A stretch of DNA of 34,247 nt from Vampirovibrionales bacterium (GCA_025449835.1 JANWIO010000151.1:1-34247), one strand, 5' to 3'; positions 8,537-17,885 are shown, counted from the first letter of the stretch. Notes: generated by a model not told the origin, from the letters alone. Numbers and translations are program-made.

Positions 8537-10155
8537 TAGTGGCTTTCTCCTTTTTTATGAGCAATAACAGAACGAGGGATAGAGGCAATGGTTTGTGTTG
8601 TTACGGGATTATGGGCTTCCTCAATATGGTTATAGGGAGCTGCCATTGCCGTCATTTCAGATGAAAATTGCCCAGCAACCAAGTTGGGAGCAAACCCAAT
8701 AATAATGATGGGTAAGACCAAACCAGCAAGAACAAAGGCTTCACTGGGGACGGCATCCTTTAAGTCGGACCATTTGGGAAAGATTGGCCCCATAAAGACT
8801 CGTTGAAACATCCATAACAGGTAGGCTGCGCCCAAAATAACACCGATGGCTGAAATAATGGTCAACGTTTGAATCGAAAGCATTAAATGTGTGCCGCCAA
8901 ACCATGGGATGGATTGGAAGGCATGCGAGAGAAAGGCACCGTAAAACACCAGTGTCTCAGCGGGGAAACCAGCAAGTAAGGGCAATCCAAGACTGGCTAA
9001 AGCAATAATCAGTGCGAAAAAGTAAACGGTGGGAAGATTTTTACCAAAGCCACCCATTTCAGCAATGGAGCGGGTATGAGTTCTGGTGTACAGTGTTCCA
9101 ACAATCATAAAGAGCCCGGCGCTGATTAAGCCGTGACTAATCATTTGGAAAACTGCTCCTTTGAACCCAATGGCGTTTAAGGCACCTAAGCCTAGGAGTA
9201 CAAAGCCCATATGGCTCACACTACTGTAGGCAATAAGCTTTTTCAAGTCGGCCTGGACCATGGCAACCCCAGCGGTGTAAATAATATTGATCATCCCAAT
9301 CAGCACCAAATAAGGTGCTAACACGTGAGCGGCTTCTGGAAACCACCCGAAACAAAGACGAAGCATCCCATAAGCACCCATTTTAAGAAGAATACCTGCA
9401 AGAAGCATACTAACGGGGGTTGGAGCTTCAACGTGGGCATCGGGAAGCCATGTATGGAAGGGTACCATTGGCAATTTAATTGCAAACGCAATGAAAAAGC
9501 CCAAAAAGAGCAAAATCTGAGCACCTACGGCTAAACCTAAGTGGGGAATTTGTGACACTCTTGAAAAATCAAAGGTTCCGTCGCCAAATATGGATTTGCT
9601 CAAGAAATAAAGTCCTAAAATGGCAGCTAACATAAAAATACTGCCAAACAGAGTATACAAAACAAACTTCAGGGCTGCGTATTCTCTTCGAGGACCACCC
9701 CAAATAGAGATCAGCAGATACATGGGGATCAATTCAAGTTCCCAAAAGAGGAAAAATACAAAGAGATCCCGTGCCATAAACACGCCTAAGATGGCGCTGG
9801 TGAGCATAAATATCATGGAGTAATAGAGTTTTAAGCGTTTATTAATGGAGGTAAAACTGGCCACAATGGACATGAAGACCAGAAAGGTTGTTAACAGAAC
9901 CAACACCCAACTTAAAGCGTCGGCCCCCACAATGTAATTAATACCCAGTTGCGGCAACCAGGGAACGTATTGGTAAACCGGAATATTGTGTTTGGCGGTT
10001 GCCAACCAGAAAAACACGGATAAGACAAAGAGTAAACCAGCGCCAACACCGCTAAAAGTGTGCAGCAGTTTATCCCTGTTTGGTAATAATGGAAGTATCA
10101 GAGCATAAACTAGCGGGAGAATGATTAAAATTGAGGCAACCGGAAGATGATCCAC
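8536..10155 (-). CDS. nuoM: NADH-quinone oxidoreductase (complex I) subunit M
   Basis: This antiporter-like membrane subunit of the proton-pumping arm is 539 residues with about fourteen transmembrane helices. It shows FWELELIPMYLLI, whose first glutamate (E139) matches the essential pump glutamate of NuoM, and FHTWLPDAHVEAPTPVS followed by LLKMGAYG with the conserved lysine. The start is GTG at 10155-10153, supported by AAGGAG (minus strand, 10164-10169) overlapping the end of nuoL. The stop shares a base with the start of nuoN. The C-terminal tail after the last helix is hydrophilic and His/Lys rich (AHKKGESH). Confidence 0.97.
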   Translation of the reverse strand: MDHLPVASILIILPLVYALILPLLPNRDKLLHTFSGVGAGLLFVLSVFFWLATAKHNIPVYQYVPWLPQLGINYIVGADALSWVLVLLTTFLVFMSIVASFTSINKRLKLYYSMIFMLTSAILGVFMARDLFVFFLFWELELIPMYLLISIWGGPRREYAALKFVLYTLFGSIFMLAAILGLYFLSKSIFGDGTFDFSRVSQIPHLGLAVGAQILLFLGFFIAFAIKLPMVPFHTWLPDAHVEAPTPVSMLLAGILLKMGAYGMLRLCFGWFPEAAHVLAPYLVLIGMINIIYTAGVAMVQADLKKLIAYSSVSHMGFVLLGLGALNAIGFKGAVFQMISHGLISAGLFMIVGTLYTRTHTRSIAEMGGFGKNLPTVYFFALIIALASLGLPLLAGFPAETLVFYGAFLSHAFQSIPWFGGTHLMLSIQTLTIISAIGVILGAAYLLWMFQRVFMGPIFPKWSDLKDAVPSEAFVLAGLVLPIIIIGFAPNLVAGQFSSEMTAMAAPYNHIEEAHNPVTTQTIASIPRSVIAHKKGESH

Positions 10156-10167
10156 GTAAATGACTCC

Positions 10168-12060
10168 TTATACTATCCACATTAAAACAATTGCAAGGGT
10201 TAAAATGGCGCCAAAGAATATCATCAGATAACTTTGAACACGTCCATTTTGGAGCGTCCGAAGCGCACCGCCACTTGCGTTAACCGTACTGGCCGTCAGA
10301 CCCACAATGCCATCAATAATGGTGCGATCAAACCAAGCCGAAAGCGCTGCAAACGGTAGATATACATTTTTCGCAATCCAAAAGTAAGCATTGTCGAAAT
10401 ACCATTTGTTCCAGAGCAATTCATACAAGGGGCTAAATGTGGTTTTAAGGCGCTCTGGACTGATAAGTTTTGGACTACCATACATGAGCCAAGCAAGGAC
10501 GTATCCACCAATGGCAAAGGACATGGAGAGTCCCATCACAGCAAAGTTGGGGCCATTTTCAACCAGGCTGACACCATAGTGAACAAAATGCTCAAACGAA
10601 GGAAGTCCTAATTGACCAGATAATGCAAAGCCGATCAAGGCAGATGGAATGGCCAAGGCAACCAACGGAATCCACATCACTTTGGGGGATTCATGAGGAT
10701 GGGAATGACCACGGTATTCGCCATGAAAAGTCATAAAATAGGTTCTAAACATATAAAATGCCGTTAATCCAGCCGTTACAACGCCAATGGCAAACAGTAG
10801 CGGCTGTGAAATGGAAGCGCCAATAATTTCATCCTTGGACCAGAAGCCACTGAAAGGTAAAACACCTGTAATGGCAATGGTTCCAACTAAATAGGTTGCG
10901 GCCGTGATGGGCATATGTTTCCACAACCCACCCATTTTGCGCATATCCTGTTCATCATGACAGCCGTGGATAACACTTCCTGAACAGAGGAACAACATTG
11001 CTTTAAAGAAAGCATGGGTCATTAAGTGGAAAAGCCCAGCAGCATAAGCCCCAATCCCCATTGCCATCACCATATACCCTAATTGAGACATGGTGGAGTA
11101 GGCCAGTGCTTTTTTGATGTCAACCTGTGTAATGGCAATGGTTGCAGCAACAAAGGCCGTAATACCGCCAACCCAGGCAATAACGGTCATTGCAACTGGT
11201 GAAATGGTGAAGACTGGGTACATTCTGGCAATCAAGAAAACACCTGCTGCAACCATTGTTGCGGCATGGATGAGAGCACTAATGGGGGTTGGACCCTCCA
11301 TCGCATCGGGCAACCAGGTATGTAAGGGAATTTGTGCACTTTTGGCGACAGGACCCATAAAAATGAGGAGCGCCATAATGGTAAACCCAACAGGGCCAGC
11401 AGCATGTAAAGCAACTTGTGCAGCTCCTGACATATCGGTAAAGCTTAACACTGGGCCAGGCCACCAATTCCAGGTGAAATAAAGTAAAACCAAAATACCG
11501 GTGAGGAGACCAAAGTCACCAATCCGGTTCATTAAAAAAGCTTTTGTTGCGGCTGCAGCGGCAGAGGGACGGGTAAACCAGAATCCAATGAGAAGATAGC
11601 TGCTAACTCCCACCATTTCCCAGAAAACATACATTTGAAAGAGGTTTGAACTTAAGACCAGCGACAGCATTGAAAAATTAAATAAAGCGAGATACGCATA
11701 AAAACGGCTATATCCCGGATCGTGGTACATATAGCCGTGGGTGTATATTTGAATCAACAAACTTACCGAGGTTACAATGAGCAGCATCAGCATTCCGGCA
11801 GCATCAATGTAATACCCCATCGATAATGTGAGCGAACCCGCATGCAGCCAGGGGGCACTTACACTGATAGGCTCATAATGGGGACCCCATGCACTTAAAA
11901 AGAGAAGCGTGTGAACAAGCCCCAGAAAGGTCGAGCCAACCACTAAGGCGGCGCCACTTTTTTGAGGTAGGATTTTAGACCATCTCCCCAGCACAATAAT
12001 CGCAAAAGCAATCAAAGGGTAAATGGGGATTAACCAGATATTTTGAATCAACTCCGTCAC
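10168..12060 (-). CDS. nuoL: NADH-quinone oxidoreductase (complex I) subunit L
   Basis: This is the largest antiporter-like membrane subunit, placed at the distal end of the membrane arm in known complexes and carrying the long lateral helix at its C-terminus. At 630 residues it is of normal length. Motifs are FWEMVGVSSYLLIGFWF (pump glutamate helix), HTWLPDAMEGPTPIS, ALAYSTMSQLGYM, and a FWSKDEIIGAS segment. The start is GTG at 12060-12058, with AAGGAG 6 nt upstream. It follows nuoK by 19 bp and precedes nuoM by 12 bp, with the nuoM ribosome binding site in that gap. Confidence 0.98.
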   Translation of the reverse strand: MTELIQNIWLIPIYPLIAFAIIVLGRWSKILPQKSGAALVVGSTFLGLVHTLLFLSAWGPHYEPISVSAPWLHAGSLTLSMGYYIDAAGMLMLLIVTSVSLLIQIYTHGYMYHDPGYSRFYAYLALFNFSMLSLVLSSNLFQMYVFWEMVGVSSYLLIGFWFTRPSAAAAATKAFLMNRIGDFGLLTGILVLLYFTWNWWPGPVLSFTDMSGAAQVALHAAGPVGFTIMALLIFMGPVAKSAQIPLHTWLPDAMEGPTPISALIHAATMVAAGVFLIARMYPVFTISPVAMTVIAWVGGITAFVAATIAITQVDIKKALAYSTMSQLGYMVMAMGIGAYAAGLFHLMTHAFFKAMLFLCSGSVIHGCHDEQDMRKMGGLWKHMPITAATYLVGTIAITGVLPFSGFWSKDEIIGASISQPLLFAIGVVTAGLTAFYMFRTYFMTFHGEYRGHSHPHESPKVMWIPLVALAIPSALIGFALSGQLGLPSFEHFVHYGVSLVENGPNFAVMGLSMSFAIGGYVLAWLMYGSPKLISPERLKTTFSPLYELLWNKWYFDNAYFWIAKNVYLPFAALSAWFDRTIIDGIVGLTASTVNASGGALRTLQNGRVQSYLMIFFGAILTLAIVLMWIV

Positions 12061-12079
12061 CGCAGTCTCCTTAGAACTT

Positions 12080-12394
12080 CTACCATTTTAACAAGTTAAA
12101 CCGTTCCATATCCGCTGTAGAACGTCGACGGTACAATGCAATCAAAATTGCAAGCCCCACAGAAGCTTCTGCTGCTGAAACGGTGAGAATAAAGATGCTA
12201 AAAATTTGCCCACTCAAATCATTCATATTCACATAATTATTAAAGGCCACCAAATTAATGTTCACTGCATTCAGCATCAACTCAATACACATCAGTAGCC
12301 GAATTGCATTTCTGCTGGATAAAACGCCATACAGACCAATGCTAAACAGGATGGTTGTGAGGGCAATATAATGATACAAACCAATATTAAACAT
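12080..12394 (-). CDS. nuoK: NADH-quinone oxidoreductase (complex I) subunit K
   Basis: This small three-helix membrane subunit (104 residues, normal length) forms part of the half-channel next to NuoJ and NuoN. Both conserved membrane glutamates are visible in context: MCIELMLNAVNINLVAF in the second helix and TVSAAEASVGLAILIALYRR in the third. It starts 4 bp after the nuoJ stop, with GGAG upstream inside the end of nuoJ. Its identity is certain from length, motifs and position. Confidence 0.97.
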   Translation of the reverse strand: MFNIGLYHYIALTTILFSIGLYGVLSSRNAIRLLMCIELMLNAVNINLVAFNNYVNMNDLSGQIFSIFILTVSAAEASVGLAILIALYRRRSTADMERFNLLKW

Positions 12395-12398
12395 TGAA

Positions 12399-13127
12399 TT
12401 AATGCACTCCTAATGTTTCTTTCTCTGAATCAAAGTTTTCAGAGGCTAAATTTCCATTGCCTTCGTTCAGAGAGCAGCAAGATTTTCCTTCCATTGCGCC
12501 GCCGTCCAAATCCTGGCTTACGTGAGGTTCACCTTCTGCCTCTTCTTCAGGGAATTGCCGTTTCGAAAGAATAATGGCCCCAATCATTGCAAGTAACAGT
12601 AAGACGGAAGCCAATTCAAAAGGAAGTAAGTATTTTGAGAAGAGGAGGAGACCAATATGGGTAACACCCCCATCAGCAATGATTGCTTGTACACCCGGTA
12701 AAGTTTCTGCAATGCTGGGTTGCACTCTTTCAAGGAATAAGCCATTCACCGCAGTAAAGTTATAGTTCGGAGATAATAACGACCACAGGAGAAATCCCAT
12801 AAACGCAAAGGCAATAACCCCGGGGATAAGCCAATACCGTTTTGGTCGTTCCTGGCCCACAGGATCAACAAAGGGTTTATCGCCGGTTAACATAATCCCA
12901 AATATCAATACAATAGTAAGGCCCACGCCATATACCAAAATCTGTGCTGCTGCGATAAATGGCGCATTGAGCAACACAAATAAGCCCGCAATGGAGAGAA
13001 AGGTCACCAATAAAAGCAATGCACTGTAAACAATGCTTTTATGGAAAACAACCCCAAGGGCACCACCAATCATCATTATTGCAAATAACCAGAAGCTAAT
13101 CTGATTCAATAGTGTCAAATTTTCCAT
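12399..13127 (-). CDS. nuoJ: NADH-quinone oxidoreductase (complex I) subunit J
   Basis: This membrane subunit lies between NuoH/NuoA and NuoK in the complex. About five hydrophobic helices cover residues 8-190, including the conserved YVGGLTI-type helix, here ILVYGVGLTIVLIFGIML, whose bulge is implicated in coupling. At 242 residues it is longer than most homologues because of a hydrophilic acidic C-terminal tail of about 50 residues (after LSKRQFPEEE) that contains a Cys-Cys pair (GKSCCSLNEG). The tail is unlike anything I know in NuoJ. The ATG overlaps the nuoI stop (TAATG). Confidence 0.94.
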   Translation of the reverse strand: MENLTLLNQISFWLFAIMMIGGALGVVFHKSIVYSALLLLVTFLSIAGLFVLLNAPFIAAAQILVYGVGLTIVLIFGIMLTGDKPFVDPVGQERPKRYWLIPGVIAFAFMGFLLWSLLSPNYNFTAVNGLFLERVQPSIAETLPGVQAIIADGGVTHIGLLLFSKYLLPFELASVLLLLAMIGAIILSKRQFPEEEAEGEPHVSQDLDGGAMEGKSCCSLNEGNGNLASENFDSEKETLGVH

Positions 13128-13612
13128 TACTCTACGTGTTTCTCCAAACCGTGTCGAACGCGGTACTCGTCAGACTCCTCACCACTCAGACTCAGAGCAT
13201 ATTTATCAAGAACCAACGCTTCTCTACTATACTCAGCAAGTTCAAAATCATCTTGCATTTTGATGCAATCAACGGGGCAAACCTCTGTGCAGTTTCCACA
13301 AAAAATACAGCGCCCCAAATCAATGGTAAACCGATCAATCACAGGCACTTTTTGTTCGTCTCGGTGCATTTCAATCTGAATCAAATCACCGCAAGGGCAG
13401 ACACGAGCACAGGCTTGACACCCAATACAAAGGTCTTCACCACCAGACTTTGTTAAAAGAGATAATCGACCGTGAAACCGATCGCTTAAGTCCGGCATCA
13501 CTTCAGGATATTCCAGAGTGACAGGCGGCCTGAACAAATGCTTAGCAACAGTGGCTAGGCCACGCCCGACTTCAACAACACCGCTAACAACTTTATTATC
13601 TAAAACACTCAT
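13127..13612 (-). CDS. nuoI: NADH-quinone oxidoreductase (complex I) iron-sulfur subunit I
   Basis: This peripheral-arm subunit carries two [4Fe-4S] clusters (N6a and N6b) that pass electrons toward NuoB. Two ferredoxin motifs are intact: CIGCQACARVCP and CIFCGNCTEVCP. I place the start at ATG 13612 (MSVLDNKVV, 161 residues). It lies 4 nt after the nuoH stop, has AGAGG upstream, and gives a typical length. The frame is open upstream to 13678, adding 22 residues (MAISLRERLSQEF...), but these overlap nuoH by 62 bp and look like an antisense-free readthrough of the neighbouring frame. It is translationally linked to nuoH and nuoJ. Confidence 0.97.
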   Translation of the reverse strand: MSVLDNKVVSGVVEVGRGLATVAKHLFRPPVTLEYPEVMPDLSDRFHGRLSLLTKSGGEDLCIGCQACARVCPCGDLIQIEMHRDEQKVPVIDRFTIDLGRCIFCGNCTEVCPVDCIKMQDDFELAEYSREALVLDKYALSLSGEESDEYRVRHGLEKHVE

Positions 13613-13616
13613 TGCG

Positions 13617-14861
13617 TTACACTGTCCTCTGCTGCAGTTGAATTCTTGAGATAACCTTTCTCTTAAAGATATTGCCAAAAATCACTAAAATCAAGAACAA
13701 GACAATGGCCAATACCCCATAAGCAACAATGTAGGGTACCACAAATGTGAAAGGACCGGCTTGTATCGTTTTAAGCCCAGTTCCAATCCAAGTCAATTTC
13801 AAAATGGCAATACTCAAAATATTGACCAATGACAGGGGAATTAAAAACTTCCAACTAAAGCCCATTAATTGGTCAGGTTTTAGCCGAGGAAGTGTTCCCC
13901 GAATTAACATGGCCAATGCAATAAAGATATAGGTCTTTATAATAAGCCAGGTAGCCATTTCAAATTCTAATAAAATGGGATCGTTGATGTGGAACCATTT
14001 TTGGAGTAGCAGTCCACCAAAAGGTGAATAATAGCCACCAAAGAATAAGATAACCATTAAAACACTCATCCCAAACAGGCTGGCGTATTCTGCCAAGAAG
14101 AAGAGCGCAAATTTCATTCCGGTATACTCTGTGTTGTAGCCGCTAACCAATTCACTTTCAGCTTCGGGTAAGTCGAAGGGACTCCGGTTGACTTCAGCAA
14201 TTGAGGAACTCCAGAAAATCACAAAACTCAAGGGTAAAATGCTTAGCCAATACCAGGAAAATATTCCATATTGTCCTGCATTTTGAGATTCAATAATGGT
14301 TTTCAGGTTTAAAGTCCCGGCGGCCAGTGCAACGCCGAGTGCCGATAAAACCAGCGGGATTTCATAACTAATAGCTTGTGCGGCACTTCTCATACCGCCA
14401 ATAAGGGAGTATTTATTGTTGCTTCCCCATCCGGCAAGCACAATACCCACCACCGATAAAGAGGAAAGAGCAAAGATTAAAAGTAAGCCAATGGGCAAAT
14501 TCAGTCCCAAAAGTTTATCTGTAAAAGGCAAAAGGGCATAAATCACAAACGTGGGGGCAAAAAACAGGATGGGAGCTGCTGTGAACAAAAACTTATCCTG
14601 CCCGGGAATCATAATATCTTCTTTAAAGAGGAGTTTGACGCCATCGGCAACGGTTTGTAAAAGCCCCCAAGGGCCAACTCGGTTAGGACCTTTCCGTTGG
14701 GTAATCCAGGCCAATACTTTTCGTTCCATCAGCACCATAAAAACAACAGCCACTTGACCCACCAGGGAGATGACAACAAACATCAAACCTGCCCAGATGA
14801 AGAAAATCAGCTCTACAGGAAGCCCTAAATTCATTAATAAGCGATAAATTAAATCATGCAT
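13617..14861 (-). CDS. nuoH: NADH-quinone oxidoreductase (complex I) subunit H
   Basis: This membrane subunit forms the quinone chamber with NuoB and NuoD and has about eight helices. Signature regions are MERKVLAWITQRKGPNRVGP near the N-terminus, VADGVKLLFKED, and the charged loop NRSPFDLPEAESELVSGYNT that couples quinone reduction to pumping. I choose ATG 14861 (MHDLIYRLL, 414 residues): GGAGG (minus strand, 14874-14878) lies 12 nt upstream and the codon follows the nuoD stop by one base. A longer frame from 14903 would add 14 residues (MAVLMLFYRRSIDK) and overlap nuoD by 41 bp. Confidence 0.97.
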   Translation of the reverse strand: MHDLIYRLLMNLGLPVELIFFIWAGLMFVVISLVGQVAVVFMVLMERKVLAWITQRKGPNRVGPWGLLQTVADGVKLLFKEDIMIPGQDKFLFTAAPILFFAPTFVIYALLPFTDKLLGLNLPIGLLLIFALSSLSVVGIVLAGWGSNNKYSLIGGMRSAAQAISYEIPLVLSALGVALAAGTLNLKTIIESQNAGQYGIFSWYWLSILPLSFVIFWSSSIAEVNRSPFDLPEAESELVSGYNTEYTGMKFALFFLAEYASLFGMSVLMVILFFGGYYSPFGGLLLQKWFHINDPILLEFEMATWLIIKTYIFIALAMLIRGTLPRLKPDQLMGFSWKFLIPLSLVNILSIAILKLTWIGTGLKTIQAGPFTFVVPYIVAYGVLAIVLFLILVIFGNIFKRKVISRIQLQQRTV

Positions 14862-14862
14862 C

Positions 14863-16095
14863 TTATCGATCGACCTCCGGTAAAATAACATCAATACTGC
14901 CAAAGATGGCCATCAAGTCAGGAAAGAGTAACCCTTTCATCAAGGGAGCCAAAACGCTTAAATTTGAAAAGGATGCACCACGCCATTTTATCCGATAGGC
15001 CTTTGGTGAACCATCTGTAATAATGTAGCACCCTAAAAAGCCTCGTGGAGACTCAACAATTGTTGAACCTTCTCCTTTCGGAGGCTTATAGGTAATTAAA
15101 TTGATTTTTTTACCATAAATTTGAAGATCCATCTCATTGGCTGTTTCGTCACCGGCCGCCCGGCGTTTATTCAGCTCTGCCGTATCACCCCCAGGGATTT
15201 TATCAATGGCTTGGCGAATGATCTTCAAAGATTCACGCATTTCTTGAAAACGAACTCGGTAGCGATCATAGCAATCACCTGTGTTTCCAACGGGAACGTC
15301 AAAATCCACTTCATCATAACTGCAATAGGGATTTGTTTTTCGAAGATCAAGCTTAATACCGGATGCTCTCAATGAGGGACCCGTAACCCCATTCGCAAGG
15401 GCCATTTCCGCACTCATAATACCAATACCAATGGTCCGATCCAGGAAAATGGGATTTTTCGTTACAATGGCTTCATACTCATCCAAGCGATCTGGAAACT
15501 CATCAACCACTTTTCGCACTTTATCCAACCAGCCTTCTGGCATATCAGCAATCACACCACCAAAGCGATAGTAGTTATACATCATCCGGGCGCCAGTCAG
15601 GTCTTCAAAGAGCTTTAGTATCTTTTCCCGCTCCCTAAATGCATAGAACATCGGGCTGCTTGCGCCTAAATCAAGTAAAAATGTCCCAAACCACAATAAG
15701 TGAGAGGTAATCCGATTTAACTCCATGGTAATCATTCGGATGTATTGAACCCGTTTGGGTACTTCAAGCTCCGCAATGGCTTCAACCGTGGAGACAAAAG
15801 CATAATGATCAAAGAATGAAGAGAGATACTCAACACGATCAATGGTGGGTTGGTATTGATACAAAGAACGGGACTCTGCCATTTTTTCTTTGCTTCGGTG
15901 CAGATAGCCAATGACGGGCTCAATATTTTTGACAATTTCACCATCTAATGTGGTGATAAGCCGTAACACTCCATGGGTGCTGGGGTGTTGCGGGCCAATA
16001 TTAACCACCATATCGTTTGTATCAATATCTTTTTCAAGAAAGACACCTTGTTGGGGTATATTTGTTGCTGTCGTTGCCATATATCTACCGCTCAT
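14863..16095 (-). CDS. nuoD: NADH-quinone oxidoreductase (complex I) 49-kDa subunit D
   Basis: This peripheral-arm subunit forms most of the quinone site. It is a separate protein here, not fused to NuoC. GPQHPSTHGVLRL at about 33-45 carries the quinone-binding histidine. HLLWFGTFLLDLGA, GARMMYNYYRFGGV and GDCYDRYRVRFQEMRES are typical of the family, and the length (410) is normal. ATG 16095 overlaps the end of nuoC by 11 bp, and ATG 16080 (MATTATNIPQ) is an alternative. Neither has a clear ribosome binding site, so coupling to nuoC is likely. The stop is followed after one base by the nuoH start. Confidence 0.97.
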   Translation of the reverse strand: MSGRYMATTATNIPQQGVFLEKDIDTNDMVVNIGPQHPSTHGVLRLITTLDGEIVKNIEPVIGYLHRSKEKMAESRSLYQYQPTIDRVEYLSSFFDHYAFVSTVEAIAELEVPKRVQYIRMITMELNRITSHLLWFGTFLLDLGASSPMFYAFREREKILKLFEDLTGARMMYNYYRFGGVIADMPEGWLDKVRKVVDEFPDRLDEYEAIVTKNPIFLDRTIGIGIMSAEMALANGVTGPSLRASGIKLDLRKTNPYCSYDEVDFDVPVGNTGDCYDRYRVRFQEMRESLKIIRQAIDKIPGGDTAELNKRRAAGDETANEMDLQIYGKKINLITYKPPKGEGSTIVESPRGFLGCYIITDGSPKAYRIKWRGASFSNLSVLAPLMKGLLFPDLMAIFGSIDVILPEVDR

Positions 16096-16801
16096 TCCAT
16101 ACTAATCGGGGATCTTCTACTTTATAGTCCTTTCTAAGAGGAAATCCAAGCCAGTCTGAAGGCATTAAAATCCGCTTCAAATTAGGATGCCCTTCAAATG
16201 TAATGCCAAAGAGATCGTAGGTTTCTCGTTCATGCCAGTCTGCTGTTGGCCAAACAGAAGTAACCGAGGGAAGTTTCTCATCAGCAGCGGTGGCTTTTAA
16301 AATCAGACTCTCAAAGCTTTGCGTTGAGTATAAGTAATAAACAACTTCGAGGCGATCTTTCCAGTCGACCCCTGCCACATAGACCAGCAAATCAAATTTG
16401 GAAGCCGAGTTATCGCGTAAAAATTCAGAAACTTCTCTCAATTCGGTTGATTTAATGTCAACCATTTCAGTGCCCTTGGCATCTTTTCCCAAATGAGTTG
16501 GAGAAAAGCCATTGGCTTGAAGTAATTCACCATACTTACCAGGTTCTGGCGGAGGGGGAGTCTCTTCTTTTTTCGGTGCCACTTCTTTAGGAGCGGCAGC
16601 CTTGTCTTCAGTTGTTTGTGCAGCCACTTCTTTCTTTGGAGCAGCTTTAGCTACCTCATCAGAATCCTCTGATTTTTTGGCTTTAACTGCTTTTTTAGGT
16701 TTTTCTTCTGGAGCTTTCTCTTCAGCCGATGGTGTGGTTTCCAAAGAGGCTTCTACTTCGTTAGGCTCCTGTGGATTGTTTTTTTCTTTCTCGTTGCTCA
16801 T
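16085..16801 (-). CDS. nuoC: NADH-quinone oxidoreductase (complex I) 30-kDa subunit C with a disordered N-terminal extension
   Basis: This peripheral-arm subunit contacts NuoB and NuoD. The conserved domain spans about residues 89-238, ending in the family signature [19 protein letters not shown] then [18 protein letters not shown]. The first 88 residues are an unusual low-complexity segment rich in Glu, Lys, Ala and Pro (for example [17 protein letters not shown], then [10 protein letters not shown]) and are probably disordered. The frame overlaps the end of nuoB by 41 bp. The only ATG is at 16801 with a weak ribosome binding site. A TTG within the extension could give a shorter product starting just inside it, but none would remove the whole extension. 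Confidence 0.95.
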   Translation of the reverse strand: MSNEKEKNNPQEPNEVEASLETTPSAEEKAPEEKPKKAVKAKKSEDSDEVAKAAPKKEVAAQTTEDKAAAPKEVAPKKEETPPPPEPGKYGELLQANGFSPTHLGKDAKGTEMVDIKSTELREVSEFLRDNSASKFDLLVYVAGVDWKDRLEVVYYLYSTQSFESLILKATAADEKLPSVTSVWPTADWHERETYDLFGITFEGHPNLKRILMPSDWLGFPLRKDYKVEDPRLVWNER

Positions 16802-17459
16802 CTCGAAATCTTATATTACCTCTGACCAATTCTAAGTCATCTAATTCGTAAGCTTCTGTTTGAACACCCCAGCGAACGTAATCTGGGAAGTCTTCATTGG
16901 GGAGTAATACTTCCCCTGGGCCTAGTTTTACACGTGTCCGGTGCTTTGCAATCCGTTCTTTGCGATCTTTTAAAGATTCCATCCGGATTTTTTTCTGAAG
17001 CTGGATTAATGCATCAATCAATGCCTCAGGACGAGGAGGACACCCTGGGACGTAGACATCAACCGGTACGAGTCGATCAACACCTCGGACCACTGAATAG
17101 GTGTCATTTTCGTACATGCCGCCTGTGACTGTGCAGGCCCCCATCGCAATTACATATTTGGGCTCAGGCATCTGTTCATAAAGCCGAACCAGGGCCGGGG
17201 CCATTTTATGGGTGATGGTACCCGCTGTAATAATCAGGTCGGATTGCCGGGGGGTTGCCCGGAACACTTCAGACCCAAAACGGGAGATATCAAAATTTGA
17301 AACACTGGTCGACATCATCTCAATGCCACAGCATGAAGTTGCAAACGTAAGGGGCCACACCGAGTTGGAGCGAGCCCAGTTGTAAACTTTATCCAAACTA
17401 GAAAGAATAATACCGCTGCTTTCCAGTAATTCACCCAGATCAGGAAGATTCATTGTCAT
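16761..17459 (-). CDS. nuoB: NADH-quinone oxidoreductase (complex I) iron-sulfur subunit B
   Basis: This subunit carries the terminal [4Fe-4S] cluster N2 that reduces quinone. The four cysteine ligands are present: the tandem pair C43-C44 ([11 protein letters not shown]), C109 ([11 protein letters not shown]) and C140 ([11 protein letters not shown]). The core ends near residue 165. A further basic/acidic tail of about 65 residues makes this protein (232) longer than the minimal NuoB and reaches 41 bp into nuoC. ATG 17459 follows nuoA by 25 bp, with GGAGG 13 nt upstream in that gap. A second ATG lies two codons on. Confidence 0.97.
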   Translation of the reverse strand: MTMNLPDLGELLESSGIILSSLDKVYNWARSNSVWPLTFATSCCGIEMMSTSVSNFDISRFGSEVFRATPRQSDLIITAGTITHKMAPALVRLYEQMPEPKYVIAMGACTVTGGMYENDTYSVVRGVDRLVPVDVYVPGCPPRPEALIDALIQLQKKIRMESLKDRKERIAKHRTRVKLGPGEVLLPNEDFPDYVRWGVQTEAYELDDLELVRGNIRFRDEQRERKKQSTGA

Positions 17460-17484
17460 TATCGGAGACTAACCTCCATTTTAT

Positions 17485-17844
17485 TTACTGCCATTCTAGG
17501 GCTTTTCGCCTCCAAGCATAAACCAAACCAATAAAGAGTATTGCGATGAAGATAAACATTTCAACCAACCCCAAGAGGCCTAATTTATCATAAGCCATTG
17601 CCCAGGGGAAAAGGAAGATTGCTTCAATATCAAACAGGATAAACAAAAGCGAATAGAGATAAAATTTAACATCAAATTTAATATGCGCTTCCCCAAAGGG
17701 TACCATGCCCGATTCATATGTGGTTTGTTTTAATTCATTGGGTGCTTTTGCACTGACAACCCAAGCGGCAATAACGGTACTTACTGCAAACAGAATGGAG
17801 CAGATAAACAGAATAAATAGAACACCAAAGCCTTGTGTGTACAT
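17485..17844 (-). CDS. nuoA: NADH-quinone oxidoreductase (complex I) subunit A
   Basis: This three-helix membrane subunit lies near the quinone chamber and is first in the nuo operon. YESGMVPFGEAHIKFDVKFY and LFDIEAIFLFPWA are the family hallmarks. I place the start at ATG 17844 (MYTQGFGVLF, 119 residues, the normal length). The frame also offers ATG 17871, adding MYGDGNLKI. If the -10 element at 17892-17897 (minus strand) is the promoter, transcription would begin near 17885 and leave only about 14 nt before 17871, too short for a ribosome binding site, whereas 17844 gets a leader of about 40 nt. The downstream order is nuoB-C-D-H-I-J-K-L-M-N; nuoE, nuoF and nuoG are absent here. Confidence 0.94.
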   Translation of the reverse strand: MYTQGFGVLFILFICSILFAVSTVIAAWVVSAKAPNELKQTTYESGMVPFGEAHIKFDVKFYLYSLLFILFDIEAIFLFPWAMAYDKLGLLGLVEMFIFIAILFIGLVYAWRRKALEWQ

Positions 17845-17885
17845 TATCTTAAGGTTCCCATCGCCATACATTTATTTTAATATTC

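Noticed and set aside
11114-11482. 122-codon plus-strand frame inside nuoL
   Set aside because: It lies wholly antisense to a certain membrane-protein gene and has no ribosome binding site of note; its composition mirrors nuoL codons.
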